A DNA stretch of 64,000 bases from Bisporella sp. PMI_857 (GCA_021307315.1 JAJSPD010000007.1:62001-126000), one strand, 5' to 3'; positions 34,778 to 47,400 are shown, numbered from the stretch's first letter. Numbers and translations are program-made. Notes: generated by a model not told the origin, from the letters alone.

Positions 34778-35143
34778 GTATAACAGGGTCTGGTTGAAGG
34801 GGAGAAGAAGGCTTGAAATTGAGTTCGGAGCGACTTAAAGGAGCGTAGGTTGACAAAGTGCTTTTAGCTGAGCCACTATTGTAAATTATTGTTCAAAACC
34901 ATTTCGTCGAAGGTGGAGAGACTTTGACCTGCTACTCCTTATACTTTTTTGCTCCCCTAAGTTCCCCTATGTAGCAGCTAAGTATATAGTGTGAAATCTA
35001 TCAGATGATTCGACTCCGTTAATGAAGATACTTGGATGCCTTTTGTGTCGTTCCTCATTACGCTATCAGGGATGAAATATCCGCCATCCTCCTCCTGCTA
35101 AGCACTTCGTAACCTATGAGCATGGTGGTTGATTATAAAATGT
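34778..35143. other. Intergenic, no gene seen
   Basis: A weak TTG-initiated minus-strand frame (34647-34856) overlaps the left side. Otherwise this is the 3' flank of the dehydrogenase gene. Confidence 0.4.
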
Positions 35144-36688
35144 TCATAGCTTCGAGAATACTGTTCCAACAGCTCCACTACTCTCGACAAGCGTGCTCTT
35201 CTCCCGCACCCATGCATTGAGTCCTTTTCGGCCATTCTCGACACCTACTCCACTCAATTTCCATCCTCCCACACTCATCTCCGCTGGACTTTCACCTTGA
35301 TTCGAATTTCAGCGTCACCCCCGAAAGCAATGTTGACAGTTTCACTTACCCCAAGTATTGATCCATGTTATCCCGGCTTCTAATTTACTAACCACATCAT
35401 GACATTGGTTCAGATTCTTTCCAAAGACTCCCGCTGCAAGCCCAAGTTTCGTGTTGTTAGCTCGTTTTATCACCTCCTCCACACTCTCGTACTCCAAAAT
35501 GCAGAGAACAGGACCAAAGATCTCTTCGGTCGTAATTTTCATGCTATCTGTGCAGTTCGTAAACACTGTAGGCTTGATCCAGAATCCATTCTCATACCCT
35601 GATGGAACCTTTGGTTTCGAGACTCCGCCGAACAGAAGTTTTGCTTTGTCAGCATTTGTTCCATGAGTGATGTATCCAAGAACTTTCTTGTAATGGACTT
35701 CAGAAACCAGAGGGCCGAAATTGCTGTTTGGGTCCATAGGTTCCAATGAGCGAATATACTCCATCTTCTCAACTAAGCGTTTCTCAAAAGCGGTTTTCAT
35801 GCTTTTATGAACAAACACCCTGGTGCCATTCGTACACACCTGTCCTGTCGAAAAGAAGTTTGCCATCATAGCTCCATCTACTGCATTATCCAGATCTGTG
35901 TCCGGCAGAATGATGCATGGACTCTTGCCTCCAAGTTCCATGGTAATATATTTCATCCCTCCCGCTGCTGAAGCCGCGACTTTCTGTCCCGTTGAGACCT
36001 GACCTGTAAAGCTCACTTTCGCAATCCCGGGATGAGCAGTCAGATACCCTCCCACGGCGCCATCTCCATGCACAATGTTGAAGACTCCAGGGGGTACTCC
36101 AGCTTCTCTGTATATCTGTGCCAGTATTTGACCGTGCAGAGGTGTCACTTCTGATGGTTTATACACCATACAGTTACCAGCTGCCAAGCAAGGTGCGGAC
36201 TTCCATAACGCTATTTGGATAGGATAATTCCATGCTCCAATTCCTGCGCATACACCTAATGCCTCTTTCTTGGTATATATCCACGCATCTGATCTCAATT
36301 GCGTTGTCTCGCCATTCATGCCCCCACTTGCTACCAAATTGGCAAAGTATTCCAATGTATCTGCCCCGGTCACCACATCAACCGTGCTCGTTTCTGAGAA
36401 CGGTTTACCAGTATCGTAGGTTTCGATTTTGGCGATATCGTCGTTCCGCGCGCGCAGAAGCTCTACGGCCTTGAGGAGAATGCGGGAACGAATTAGAGGT
36501 GGTGTTTGAGACCAATATGGGAAAGCTTTCTGTGCTGAAGCTACGGCAGAATCGATGTCTGATTCTGAGGCCGTTTGTATTTCTGCCAGGGGTTTTGCAG
36601 TGGAGGGGTCAATTGATTTGAATGTCTTGCCAGATGTTGCTATCTGGACTTTGCCATCATAGTAGAGCTGCTGTGTAGGATACTGCAT
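35144..36688 (-). CDS. Betaine aldehyde dehydrogenase
   Basis: Two exons on the minus strand: 36688-35350 and 35295-35144, joined in phase over a 54-base intron (GTAAGT donor); 496 aa from the ATG at 36688. This is a full-length NAD(P)-dependent aldehyde dehydrogenase. The cofactor region includes [20 protein letters not shown] and [10 protein letters not shown]. The general base lies in MELGGK (Glu251) and the catalytic Cys285 in [10 protein letters not shown]. The C-terminal part shows EEIFGPV and, across the intron, [20 protein letters not shown]. Length and the Cys position match bacterial BetB-type enzymes, which oxidise betaine aldehyde to glycine betaine. It is head-to-head with a choline oxidase gene, which makes the substrate assignment much firmer than similarity alone. 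Probably cytosolic; no C-terminal peroxisomal SKL tripeptide, but it ends in SKL-like residues (FSKL), so a peroxisomal PTS1 (SKL) is in fact present and peroxisomal location is plausible. Confidence 0.92.
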
Positions 36689-37531
36689 TGTGGAATCGGC
36701 CTGCTGGTGTTAGGGTAGCTTGCTGGTAGTAGTATTCGTCAGCTGTGAAGCAATAGCGATAGCAGATTAAGCTCTAAGACTGATCACACTGGTTGTCCCA
36801 AGCTGCGGAGGAGCAGCTCTCTGGCGTTTTCACGTCAAGGTCTGCGTTACCCTAACAGGGAAGATTTGTTCAAGATTTGCAAAGCAATCGGGGTCGGATG
36901 ATCTCATCGTTTGAGGTCGGTGAGACCGGTTATCTGTGGCAGGCTAAGGTTATCCCGTGTTCGGCATGGTCGGACCCCTATAGGGTTGTTTTACAGGGCT
37001 CATAATTGGTCCCCCCGGGTCGGCTACAGGGTCGATAACAGTGGGTTATGGACAAGGTTTACTGTAGTACTACAGTACTGTACCGTATTGTGCAGTATGG
37101 TCTGTTATCGGCTGATGCACGCTAGAGCCATTCTCGAAAAAATATCCATTCTCTCCAACACTTATCCACCACCAGGCCACGCTATCCCAAATCATGGTTT
37201 GCCTTGCAAGGGAAGTACTGTAAGTACTACAAGAACGGTCAGTTTTTCCTCCTTGTCACTTTTTACTATGCCGTTGTTCGACTTCTCAGCCGAGTTTCTT
37301 GATAGCAGATCTGCGTGACTCGTGGCTCCCCCCCAGCATCGCCCAAACTTAATATTGAACCAAGCTCCAGATAGCTGCCGCCTGCGGTTTAATGCTACGG
37401 ACTTTTCGTACTCCTCACTGAAGAACAAAGAGTTGCCCAACGGCGGAGAAACTCTGTGTCAAGGAATTATCAATTGAATGATCAACGTCTAACAGGATCA
37501 AATTTCCTAAACATTAGTTCTAGATTTCAAC
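36689..37531. promoter_or_regulatory. Shared divergent promoter of the betaine gene pair
   Basis: The 843 bases lie between the start codons of the dehydrogenase (minus) and the choline oxidase (plus). The region carries overlapping palindromes at 37060-37082 and no convincing ORF. Co-regulation is inferred from the layout. Confidence 0.6.
37060..37077. repeat. 18-base perfect palindrome in the shared promoter
   Basis: TACTGTAGTACTACAGTA is its own reverse complement. It overlaps a second palindrome, ACAGTACTGT (37073-37082). It could bind a dimeric regulator, or be a chance member of the TACTGTA-like strings scattered through this genome. Confidence 0.6.
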
Positions 37532-39238
37532 ATGACTACCGATATTATCTCGTCTTCCCAGGTGAAGGACTTTGACTATGTTATTGTCGGTGGAGGCACA
37601 GCTGGCTGTGTTATTGCTAGCAGACTCTCTGAATATCTACCAAACAAAAAGATCCTCCTGGTAGAGGCTGGTCCTAGCGATTTCAACGACGATCGAGTTC
37701 TGAAGCTCAAAGAATGGCTAACATTGCTTGGTGGGGAGCTGGACTACGACTATGGCACCACAGAGCAGCCCAATGGTAAGTCAGAACATACTGTGGTAAC
37801 AAGGGAAATAATGATTGTGCTAGGAAACTCACATATCAGGCACTCAAGGGCTAAAGTCCTTGGTGGTTGTTCATCACACAACACTCTAATCTCCTTCCGA
37901 CCATTTGAATATGATATGCAGATATGGGAAAGCTTGGGATGCAAAGGGTGGAATTTCAAGACCATGATGCGTCTCATCGACAACCTGCGGAACACATTTC
38001 AGCCAGTTCATCCAAGGCACAGGAACCAAGTCTGCAAAGACTGGGTCGAAGCATGCTCCACCGCTCTCGACATTCCAATCATTAAAGACTTTAACAAGGA
38101 GATCAAAGAAACAGGAAGCTTACAGCAAGGAGTGGGATTCTTCTCAGTGTCATATAACCCAGATGATGGGCGCCGGAGCTCTGCTTCCGTAGCTTATATC
38201 CATCCCATCTTACGGGGAGAGGAGAAGCGACCAAATCTCACAATCCTCACCAATGCCTGGGTGAGCAGGCTCAATATCACTGACAAAACGGTGAAGAGCG
38301 TGGATCTAAGCCTGAAATCTGGCGAGAAGCTCACAGTTGCTCCTAAGATCGAGACCATTCTCTGTGCTGGGGCCGTCGACACCTGCCGTCTTATGCTCCT
38401 CTCAGGAATTGGCCCTAAGCAACAATTAGATGACCTTTCTGTCCCCGTAACCCACGATTTACCCGGTGTAGGCGAGAACCTGCTCGACCACCCCGAATCC
38501 ATCATCATGTGGGAACTCAACGCTCCAATCCCACCCCAAACTACCATGGACTCAGACGCTGGAATCTTCCTCCGTCGCGAGATCAAGGACGCCGCAACAT
38601 CCAACACAAACCCAGCATTGAACCCTAAGAATATCCCTGATGGCACCATTGCCGATATTATGATGCACTGCTACCAGATCCCTTTCTGTCTCAACACCGT
38701 GCGTCTAGGCTACGATGCGCCAATAAATGCTTTTTGTATGACACCGAACATCCCGCGTCCCAGATCCCGCGGCCGTATCTTCCTTACCTCCAGTGATCCC
38801 TCCGTTAAGCCGTCCCTTGATTTCCGTTATTTCACCGATCCAGAAGGCTACGATGCCGCCACAATCGTTGCCGGTCTGCGTGCAGCACGCGAAGTTGCCA
38901 AACAAGCACCTTTTTCCAATTGGCTCGTCCGTGAGGTTGCTCCTGGACCGAAAGTCCAAACTGACGAGGAGCTTTCTGAGTATGGACGACGTGTGGCGCA
39001 TACCGTGTATCATCCCGCTGGAACTACGAAGATGGGCGCCGCGGACGACGAGATGGCAGTTGTGGATCCCGAGCTAAAGGTTAGGGGCCTAAAAGGCGTC
39101 AGAGTTGCAGATGCAGGAATCTTCCCTACGATGACGACTATCAACCCGATGTTGACTGTATTGGCGGTTGGAGAGAGGGCAGCGGAACTGATTGCCTTGG
39201 ATGCTGGATGGAGAGGGGATGGCCGTGCCAGACTCTAG
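37532..39238 (+). CDS. Choline oxidase (GMC flavoenzyme), 552 aa
   Basis: Two exons, 37532-37775 and 37824-39238. The 48-base intron (GTAAGT to GCTAG) has no stop and is a multiple of three, but removing it restores the family spacing. The N-terminal FAD motif is DYVIVGGGTAGC (Gly20-Gly25). AKVLGGCSSHN places His100 where bacterial choline oxidase (His99) links FAD covalently. YIHP, the LSGIGP block, FRYFTDPEGYD and HTVYHPAGTTKMG (His474/His478) follow. INPMLTV (Asn522) is the second active-site residue. Overall it resembles Arthrobacter-type choline oxidase more than alcohol oxidases. The enzyme turns choline into betaine aldehyde, and possibly on to betaine, with oxygen, giving H2O2. Its divergent partner is a betaine aldehyde dehydrogenase. 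Use as carbon/nitrogen source or osmoprotectant synthesis is inference. Confidence 0.93.
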   Translation: MTTDIISSSQVKDFDYVIVGGGTAGCVIASRLSEYLPNKKILLVEAGPSDFNDDRVLKLKEWLTLLGGELDYDYGTTEQPNGKSEHTVVTREIMIVLGNSHIRHSRAKVLGGCSSHNTLISFRPFEYDMQIWESLGCKGWNFKTMMRLIDNLRNTFQPVHPRHRNQVCKDWVEACSTALDIPIIKDFNKEIKETGSLQQGVGFFSVSYNPDDGRRSSASVAYIHPILRGEEKRPNLTILTNAWVSRLNITDKTVKSVDLSLKSGEKLTVAPKIETILCAGAVDTCRLMLLSGIGPKQQLDDLSVPVTHDLPGVGENLLDHPESIIMWELNAPIPPQTTMDSDAGIFLRREIKDAATSNTNPALNPKNIPDGTIADIMMHCYQIPFCLNTVRLGYDAPINAFCMTPNIPRPRSRGRIFLTSSDPSVKPSLDFRYFTDPEGYDAATIVAGLRAAREVAKQAPFSNWLVREVAPGPKVQTDEELSEYGRRVAHTVYHPAGTTKMGAADDEMAVVDPELKVRGLKGVRVADAGIFPTMTTINPMLTVLAVGERAAELIALDAGWRGDGRARL

Positions 39239-39940
39239 GCTTACGTTAAATATGAGATACGCTAGGTTTAGCGTTTAATCTTCATACTGTTCAGAGGTGT
39301 ATGTAAACCACTTGGTAGGGTGGCGGATGCCTTTTGGATAAAGGAGAATATTTGTTTCTATATTAAGCCATAGTTTCGAATTGCAGAATTGCATTCATGC
39401 CCAAAATAAGGCATAATTGCAGAAAATTGTACTCCTTTGTATGAATAGCTCGGCTCGATTCATTCCTCGTGTACCTTCTTTCTTGATCATAGAGACTACG
39501 ACAACTCTTTATAGTCATAATCATAAGCAAACCTCATTCAGTCTTGCAGCAGAGTGTATCACTTTTCTTATTATGGAGCATTCACATTATAAATCGGATT
39601 GAATAAGTTCTCGCTGATCACGATGTTACAAGCTTCCAGGAAATGTGTAAAGATTTGGCACACATAGTTGTTCGAAGAGCGACTCAGTAAATATAATTCA
39701 TCAATTAGTGGTGTCGAAGTTCTGTCTACTAAATACACGTCTGCTTCCGCAGTAAAAACGCCAATTATCCATTCCGCCCTCCTTCCTGTATGCAGTGATA
39801 TATACAGCCATTCAAAAAGTCGATATGAACGCCGTCATCCTAAGAAGCTATTATATCCCCACGCTATGCATTACAACCATCTTATTTTGTCCCCAAATCC
39901 AACGTAGTCTCTTCTCTTTTGTCCAATTAATATTCAATCT
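39239..39940. other. Convergent 3' flanks
   Basis: Space between the convergent choline oxidase and chs7 genes. The ORFs here (39417-39602, 39668-39907) show no motif. AT-rich. Confidence 0.5.
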
Positions 39941-41074
39941 TTAGTATTGAAATCCGCCATAGTTCGAATGTCTTCCCTGGCTGGGGTGGTTGTACACAGT
40001 GCTTGTATAGTCGGTATCTTGATAGATAGTAGTTCGTCGGTCATCCTCAGGCAGAAGCTCCTTAACCTCCCAGGTATTCGCCTTAGTGCCGACGGAGAAT
40101 TCGAGATCTTCTTTCGTGATAGAATCCCAGTACTATGAAGATATTAGCATCCATCCTTAAAACCGTCTATCCCTGGTTTCAATATACCTTGTAAATCATC
40201 ATAACTGCTAATAGATTGCAGATCGTTGCAAAGAAAAGACCATCCAAATAATGTTGGACCGCGTCACAGATCCTAGCTCCAAATGCATATAGCACAACCT
40301 GTCCAGCAACGAAGAAAAAAACACCAAAAGCGATATCTCCCAAAGGCCAGCGGTCCTGCAATGTGTTCACCACCAAGAGAACCTGCATAATCACATATAT
40401 CAGAAGCTCTAGGCCGGAAACCAAGTACAGCACCACAAACAGTCCGATCGTATTTGTGGGTGACATGCCTGCCCATCCCTTAAATGTAGCCAATGAAACC
40501 AAGAACGAGATGACAAACATTGTCAAGCTGGCGCCCCGCAATAGCCAGACAGATAACGTGGTACCATCTTCATATATCTGGAAGCCAACGAATCCGTTAA
40601 TGAGCAAACACGCAGTTAGGGAGGACGTGAGCCCATTCTGCACGGCGGTGAAGTATGGGTATGCCTCATTTCCAATGGGAATCACACCAGAGTCAAGAAT
40701 GAGAGATACGAAGGATAACAGCATGTAGAGATAGAAGAACATGGTGATTTCCTTGCGACCTAATTGTAAAAAATGGTCAACAATCGCTCTCAAAAGCCAC
40801 ATCAATACCACTTCTGAGGAGGAAAGAAGTACATACCGACAGCAGTGAACTTGCTTCGCACATGGATAATCATGATAGTCGTCATGGTCAAAGCCGCGAT
40901 GTGGCAGAAGGACGCTGCGCCCTGGAAGATGATTGTGTTCGCCAACTCAATATTCCGCGCGTAGCAGAGGGCTTCGATGCCAAAGGACCCCGAGACCTGG
41001 GAATAACTGCCTATCACTGAACATAGAGGGACTGATGCCTGCTCGCATATCGAATTGAAGTCGCCGAACCCCAT
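39941..41074 (-). CDS. CHS7: Chitin synthase export chaperone Chs7
   Basis: Three minus-strand exons: 41074-40837, 40759-40188 and 40132-39941; 333 aa, in phase at both junctions. The start [19 protein letters not shown] and the following [20 protein letters not shown] are signature Chs7 sequence. Seven hydrophobic segments follow. Between them are the conserved stretches [43 protein letters not shown] and [16 protein letters not shown]. Exon 3 supplies the cytosolic tail ([17 protein letters not shown] and onward), which matches the family and confirms the splice. Chs7 is an ER membrane chaperone that lets class IV-type chitin synthase (Chs3) leave the ER. Length is normal (yeast 316 aa). 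Confidence 0.96.
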
Positions 41075-44000
41075 TTTTGTATCCTATGCTCCTTTCGTAA
41101 ATGATGCTATACCAATATTTAGAACCTCCCTGAAAAGTTGGAAGCGGTGCGAGATTCGATGTGAGTGTAAGATGCAAAAGCGAGTGCGTTGGTGAAGAAG
41201 CAGCGATTGTGGCCTTCTTCGACCAGTTTGTAAGGTTCGAGACGAGAGGGAAGATGGAGTGGTTGTTGAAGGCAGTGTCTAAAACAGGATCTTTCTCGTA
41301 CAGATGTCGTTTGTCGTTGGCGGCGAGACCAAATTTCTTGGCGCAACCCCTAGTCAACATAAACACGAGCCTCGATCATGTGATCTACTAAGTATATTTG
41401 CAACAAGGACTCTTCTATCCTTAAACCTTTGTAGGATTCCTCAGAGTAAATCGTGGTATATCAAGTGTACAAGCGCTTGAATTTACAGTTGTTCCATTAT
41501 TAGACTTAATTTTCTCAAATTAATTATTAGATATTTATCAACTATATATTGCCTCATAATCCTATCTGGTCTACAGGTCAAATGTGTGATCCGCAGGAAG
41601 TTGTGTATCTAGTTATCGCAGAATATCTCCAAGCACCATTCATGTACTTTCTAGTAGTGGAAAGGGAATCAGAACTAGATTCTTGCCCTCGCGCGACAAC
41701 AGTTTCATATGCCCCCTCCAAGGGTTGCTGGATGCTGGCCTCGAATACTGTGAAGGTATTGATAGATATCAAGAGGTATACATTCACGATGGAGCAAAAG
41801 TTTGCGGGTTTGTGACCATTGGAGAGGCTAGAAAGTGAACATAGTTCCACCATGTTGCACAGTTCGAGACGATGAAAGCCTCGTAGTTGTCTAACATATC
41901 CACGACATATCAAAGAGATAGGCCAAATGCTAGGGAGCATAGCCTATTCATGGGACATTCAAAAAGAGAACTGCACAATACTGGTGGGGTAACCACTGGC
42001 CGAGATGTACCAGGGTTGATCTGCTGCGTTTGGCGCTGATGTTAGGCTCTTGCTTCTGAACGCCCTGGATCACATCACCAAGCCAACCAACCTCCATTGA
42101 GAGAGCATGGTGTGACAGCTGAAGATCAGCCTATATGCTGGCACAGGATCATGATGGCTACAGCAAGTAGCACGACTTCGGAACTACTAGTTCGCTTCGA
42201 GCTGACAAGAGTTTATAGTCCAAATAGCAGGCGCTTGCTTTAGCTAGATTTGGAGGACAACTGCTATTGCGAATAACAAGATTCGCCAACGATTTGGAAT
42301 CTACATCGAAGCAATAAAGATGTAATAGACTAATAGTGTGACGGCCGGCTGGTCCCACAGGCATTATTTCCAAAGTGATATAAGCCATCACAACAGTTCG
42401 AGCTGTATTTGAGAAGATACGTATGTTGTAAAACTTATAGAAAAGGCGGGCAGTTGCATCCGCAATCTCTGCCAGGGAGCTCAATGCAGTTGTACAGTAT
42501 ACCAGGCTAAGTATCCTAGGTAGATTAAGTGCATGACAAGATACTATCAGCTGCTTGAGTTCGTCATCAGTTGACAAGCGATCAATTGAGAAGGATTCAT
42601 GGCTTGTTTGTAGCCTATGTTCAAAATGTCCTAAATGTTTCAGCGGCACGCCCTAAGAAATGGAGACTGAGGCGGCGAGGTGTGGTAAGCCTTCGGCCGT
42701 GCAACGCATTCGGGAAGTAGGCTTCGGTCCTGAAAGTATGGCAAAAGCAAGCAGAAGCGATTAACGAATGAGTTATCGTCTTCAAAGAGAGAAAATCAGG
42801 ATCTCGTGGATCTCGTGTCGGATAGAACGGGTTTATTAAAAATTGGGGATTGCGACAAGCATAGCATGCAACATCAAACGCCTGCAACTGTCCAATGCTA
42901 ATGAATATGGCCCTTGCTGAGCGATGCCCTTAATAAACGAGTCCGGCGAATAGAACTGAATCCGCAACTATCTGGTACATCCAACAAGATTTGGTAAAAA
43001 CAATTGATCGAACTGTATTGCGGACCGATAATAGATTACAACGCGGTCAATAGAAGTTATTTCCAAGACCTTGGGGTAAGATGCAGTTTCGCCGATTCAT
43101 TCTGCATGATGTCCCAGACACTCAGGCTCTTAGCCTGCCTGGTCCTAGAATAACTCTTGCCGAGCCGCTCGTTGGATCTTTTCGGATGGAGCATTGCGTG
43201 TTTTGAATCATTCATTTTTTATTCCCAAGGACTGTGGATATTGCATGTTGAACACTACGGTAATGAGGATCGCGGCTCGAGAGAGGCGATGGCACGAATG
43301 GCTAGCCTTGCTCTCGAGCCATTCGCACGACAGTCGTGTGTTTATCAAACACAGCATACCACGAGACCACAATTATGCTTTCAAGTTACAATGTTCCCGT
43401 GAAATTGCTACAACGTATGCTGTTGTAGTCAGACCTAATAATAAGGATCGTGCATCTGGTGTTGTTATCTCCGTGAAGGATCAATACGATATTAGAACAT
43501 ATCCCATGGTAAGCCGGGTCCGAGAATAGTAGAGGGATGAATAAACTACTAATATGACTCGTTGGTCGAATGAAGGATCCTGCAGCTCACACACTCTCTC
43601 AGCAGGCTATACCTGCAATGTCGATGCCACGAGGATCAAATTGTCAGTCTTCCCCATGAAAGTGCACCAACATAAGTTAGTGTTCCGTAATAAGCAGGTT
43701 TCATTGATATTGAGATGCGGATCACGAACAGCTTTCTCAGCCTCGTACTATAATATAGTCCACCTTAGGTGAAGTGCTACGTGTGGAGCAGAACAGTTGC
43801 ATTTATGAAGCAAAATCACCTGGATGTCAAGCGTGACATGAGCAGAGGCAGTACCACTTTTAAATGTTTGAGCGACCTCTCCCTCTGACCCAGTCTTTAT
43901 GGCCATCGCAGATCTGTGCGGTGCCGTACTACTTGTTGTATGGTGGTGCAACTGTGGTCGGATTGAGAGATTACCAATTTGCAAGCAGTTCAGCGAATCT

Positions 44001-44391
44001 ACAAAGCGCTGGGAAAGCCAAAGGTGTGGCTGCTTGAACTGAGCCTCCAGACATGGATCTTTTTAACCATTGGATTCCGAGTAGAGTGCCACACGTTGGC
44101 AGCTGAAGATAGATTGTCGCAAGATGATTTGGCGTAAGCTGTATCAGTGAACAGTACCCTGGGAATCGCGGCTGCTTGAGCAAATGAAGGGACGCCGTTT
44201 GGTCTGTATATGCTGACGAAGCACTTGTGACCAGTCGCTTGAAGGAGGGATGCGCTGAGACCAAGGCAGCGGCATGACGGCAAAGCAAAGGCACCCGCCC
44301 ACACAGGATGTTGCTTCAAAATAGTGGTCGGGAGTCGTAACAACGGCATAAGATCCGCAACTTCCTCCTCAGCCAGCATGCATCATCATCC
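41075..44391. other. Gene-poor stretch
   Basis: Promoter of chs7 at the left end. Minus-strand frames at 42158-42649 and 42621-42887 overlap out of register. They read somewhat protein-like (STDDELKQLIVSCHALNLPR) but have non-ATG starts or no family match. They may be a degraded gene, or chance. Confidence 0.4.
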
Positions 44392-44432
44392 ACAATCAAT
44401 CAATCAATGAATCAGTCAATCAATCATTCAAT
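44392..44432 (+). repeat. Imperfect CAAT tetranucleotide repeat
   Basis: A run of CAAT/CAAT-like units with a few substitutions (tgaa, cagt, catt). A simple repeat with no visible coding role. Confidence 0.8.
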
Positions 44433-47400
44433 CCACAAATGCAGGCGATCCACAATTTGCCCTCTTCCAAGGCATCATCAAGGGGTCTGACTCATTTTCC
44501 AGAGGCCGATACGGCTGTCTCTGACATTTTTTCGAATTTGAGTTTCCTTGGTGAGGCGGTTTGATGAAGATTTTCGATACGATATCGATATGGATAGCTT
44601 GCATCGATTTTCAAAAGAAGGGAGGGGTTGTTGAGAGCTCACCGCTTTCTTAGCTTAATGGAGGGGCCGGAAGGGGGGATATCAAGTGGGGTTTGACGAG
44701 GTCAGCTATACAGTAGTAGAAATGACCAGGAAGGACGACGACTCCCCCCCCCCCCCTTGATGGTTCTGCCAATATCACGTCAAAAGGCATACTATACATA
44801 TATTATGCATCAACATACTCAAAATTAGCTACATTGCTAAGCCGGTTTAAAATGAGGAGAAAACACATGTCTAGCCCGAAACAGGTAGAGACACAAAGAG
44901 AGAGTAAGAATTGACAACAGTCAACGAAAGGCCGAATATCTCATGGCAGGTCGGACTTCGCGGTTTGATTGGGGGTGTGGCTAAATCCGACTTTATTCTT
45001 ACACCATGAAGGCGGGGATCGGGATGGAAAAAGATTCTTAGGATAGCACCCGCAAGAATTTTATGCCCATCTGCCTCATCTTGCAAAACCAACCCAACCA
45101 TCACGAACGTCTAGATCGTACAGTAGGATATGCATCACACTTGCAAAAACACCGCATCCACTTCTCGTGGGACTGTACTGCTAGTACAATGATTGGAGGC
45201 GAAATGATAATTTATTTCATCGTGGAGAGGATGTTTCCATCCATCCTGTACCGAGACTTCCCTCATCAGGCAAATCTACAAACCTTGGCTAACCATGCGC
45301 CACCAGCTGCGTCAGAACTAGCTAATCCTTAATCACTCCTTCGAGACTAAACCTTCCCTTAAAAGCTATCCAGGTCTGAGAGTTCAGCTAAGCAAAGGCG
45401 GGCGGACTTACGTATCATGGATATTTGGTCTTTGGCTTCATAGGTTGAGAACCACCTATTGAAGGTCTGTAAAGATTCCAGGCTTGAAGGGCATATCCTT
45501 AGCCTATGCGTCTGAAGCTGCAAAATCACGAGACGTCTCCATAGCTAGGCTAGACTACGGATCCACCCGACATTCTTGTAACCAGCCAGACCAAGTCGAC
45601 CCTCCACGAATTACAATACGCAGGCTGCTACATGCATAATGGTACTATCAGTGACGTTGTCCTGGCCTGTGATATCTTTGTTGCCTTCAACTTTCCCCGC
45701 CTACCAACCGAAGAAGCAGACACGCATGAGGCATCTCGAGAAGTAAAGTGCATCTAGCCAGCTTTCTTGGCAGCCCCCTTCTTTGATGAATATGTCATGA
45801 TTCAAGCATTGATCATTTTCCGATCATCTTTACCAACAGGAATGTATCCGTTTGCGCTACTATGCACTGCATCAGCGGGACCAGAACAACCCTTCTCCGC
45901 TGAGCTGCTTCGAGGCGTTTCTCGTCGCTCCCTTGCCAGGCGCCCAACAGGTGGAGTGGCCCAAAGATCGCCATCAAACATCAGGACATTTCCTTGTTAT
46001 AGCCGTAATTAACTCGTCAGCTAGGGAGGAAACGCAGTAAGAAAAAAGTTAGGCCAATACAACATGCCGGTGATCATATCATGACAATCTTAGGCAGCTC
46101 CCTGTCACAAAAGCTGTACGTACTGGCACGGTTGAAGATTTCCATGCTGCAGTATGTTTCGGTGCAGAGGTTGAGGACGTCTTCATGTGTGATATGCGTA
46201 CCACTTTTTAATTGTGTCACCATGTACCAGTAAGCCCCAAGAAAAATAACTTTTAAAGATTGGTAACCCCGAGCCTCGTCGTTCCCACAGCCTGGTCCTA
46301 GACGATCGATCCTGGTGCAGCATCCGAGCCTCCGACGACACCCCTTCAGCCTTCCCACCATAGTTAGTAATAAAGCAGACCGAATCCAACACTTTTGCTT
46401 CAGGAGAAGCCTTTGAAGCTTGCAGGTTACGCCGAGAATGGATAGATAGCCCCTAATTATCATTTATCATCAAACCCAAAGGACATAGGTCCTGGATGCA
46501 AAAGAGCAGCAATCTACTTAGTGTGACTCGTGCTGTAGATGAGCTCAGATCTGCTGAAATTAGAGCCATCCAGAGTTGTCTTCCCATTCTGTCAATTTTG
46601 ATGGTCCAAGTGCCCTTTCGTAAATGCCACACAATAGAGAGCGATATTACTTTTACCACCCTTTCATCCGTTTAGTAGGGGTCTAAAGAAACACATGTCC
46701 TGCCTAGATGCACCCCCAGTCGCTCTCCTCTTGGTGCCACCATTCCCACCCTTGCCTTCCAACACGGGTCTCATCTCGTATCCAATCAAACACAAACCTT
46801 CCTGGACGACTTCCGCCCGCGACACCACCATGCGACTATCATGCTGCTTGCATTTTTATTATTGCGCGGCAGGCTTCCTAGTGATTCAAACCAAGAGGAA
46901 ACGAGAGGGAGAACCAGGCAAGGCAAAGCACACACGATAGATACCGCTTGGGGATTGCCATCCGTAGGCTGAAGCGCACTGCAACGGTACAGTACCTTGT
47001 GTGGAAATAGAGGACCACGAGCGATTGGCTGTTTCCTTCCATTACATGTCTTTCGATATCCGTAACCGTCACCTTAACAAGCAAGCCAGGTGGACAGGAC
47101 CTCTCCCAGCACAACAAAGCACAGCGGATTCCCATCAAACAAGGCGTCCTTTGGTCGCGGTGGCAGATGGGCCAAACCAGCCACTGGATTTGTAAGACCG
47201 GACCAGGTGCAACCAGCCTGGTGAACAATGCACGTCCATCTATATGTTTCAATAAATGAAGGGGATAATCATCAATAGACAAATCACTGGTGCTCACGCT
47301 GTCCGCCTTCGCGTCCCATTAGTTCCCAATTCCCTCGGTTCCACGCGCTCCACTCCCTAACCGGCCCAAGATTCCAGTAAAAGTGCGTTGTATCAGCAAC

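Noticed and set aside
40947..41366. 139-codon minus-strand ORF over the Chs7 start
   Set aside because: It is in another frame from exon 1 of chs7, which has strong family matches.
42158..42887. Two overlapping minus-strand ORFs with protein-like composition
   Set aside because: They overlap in different frames, the upstream one has a TTG start, and no family or splice join was found; at most a relic.
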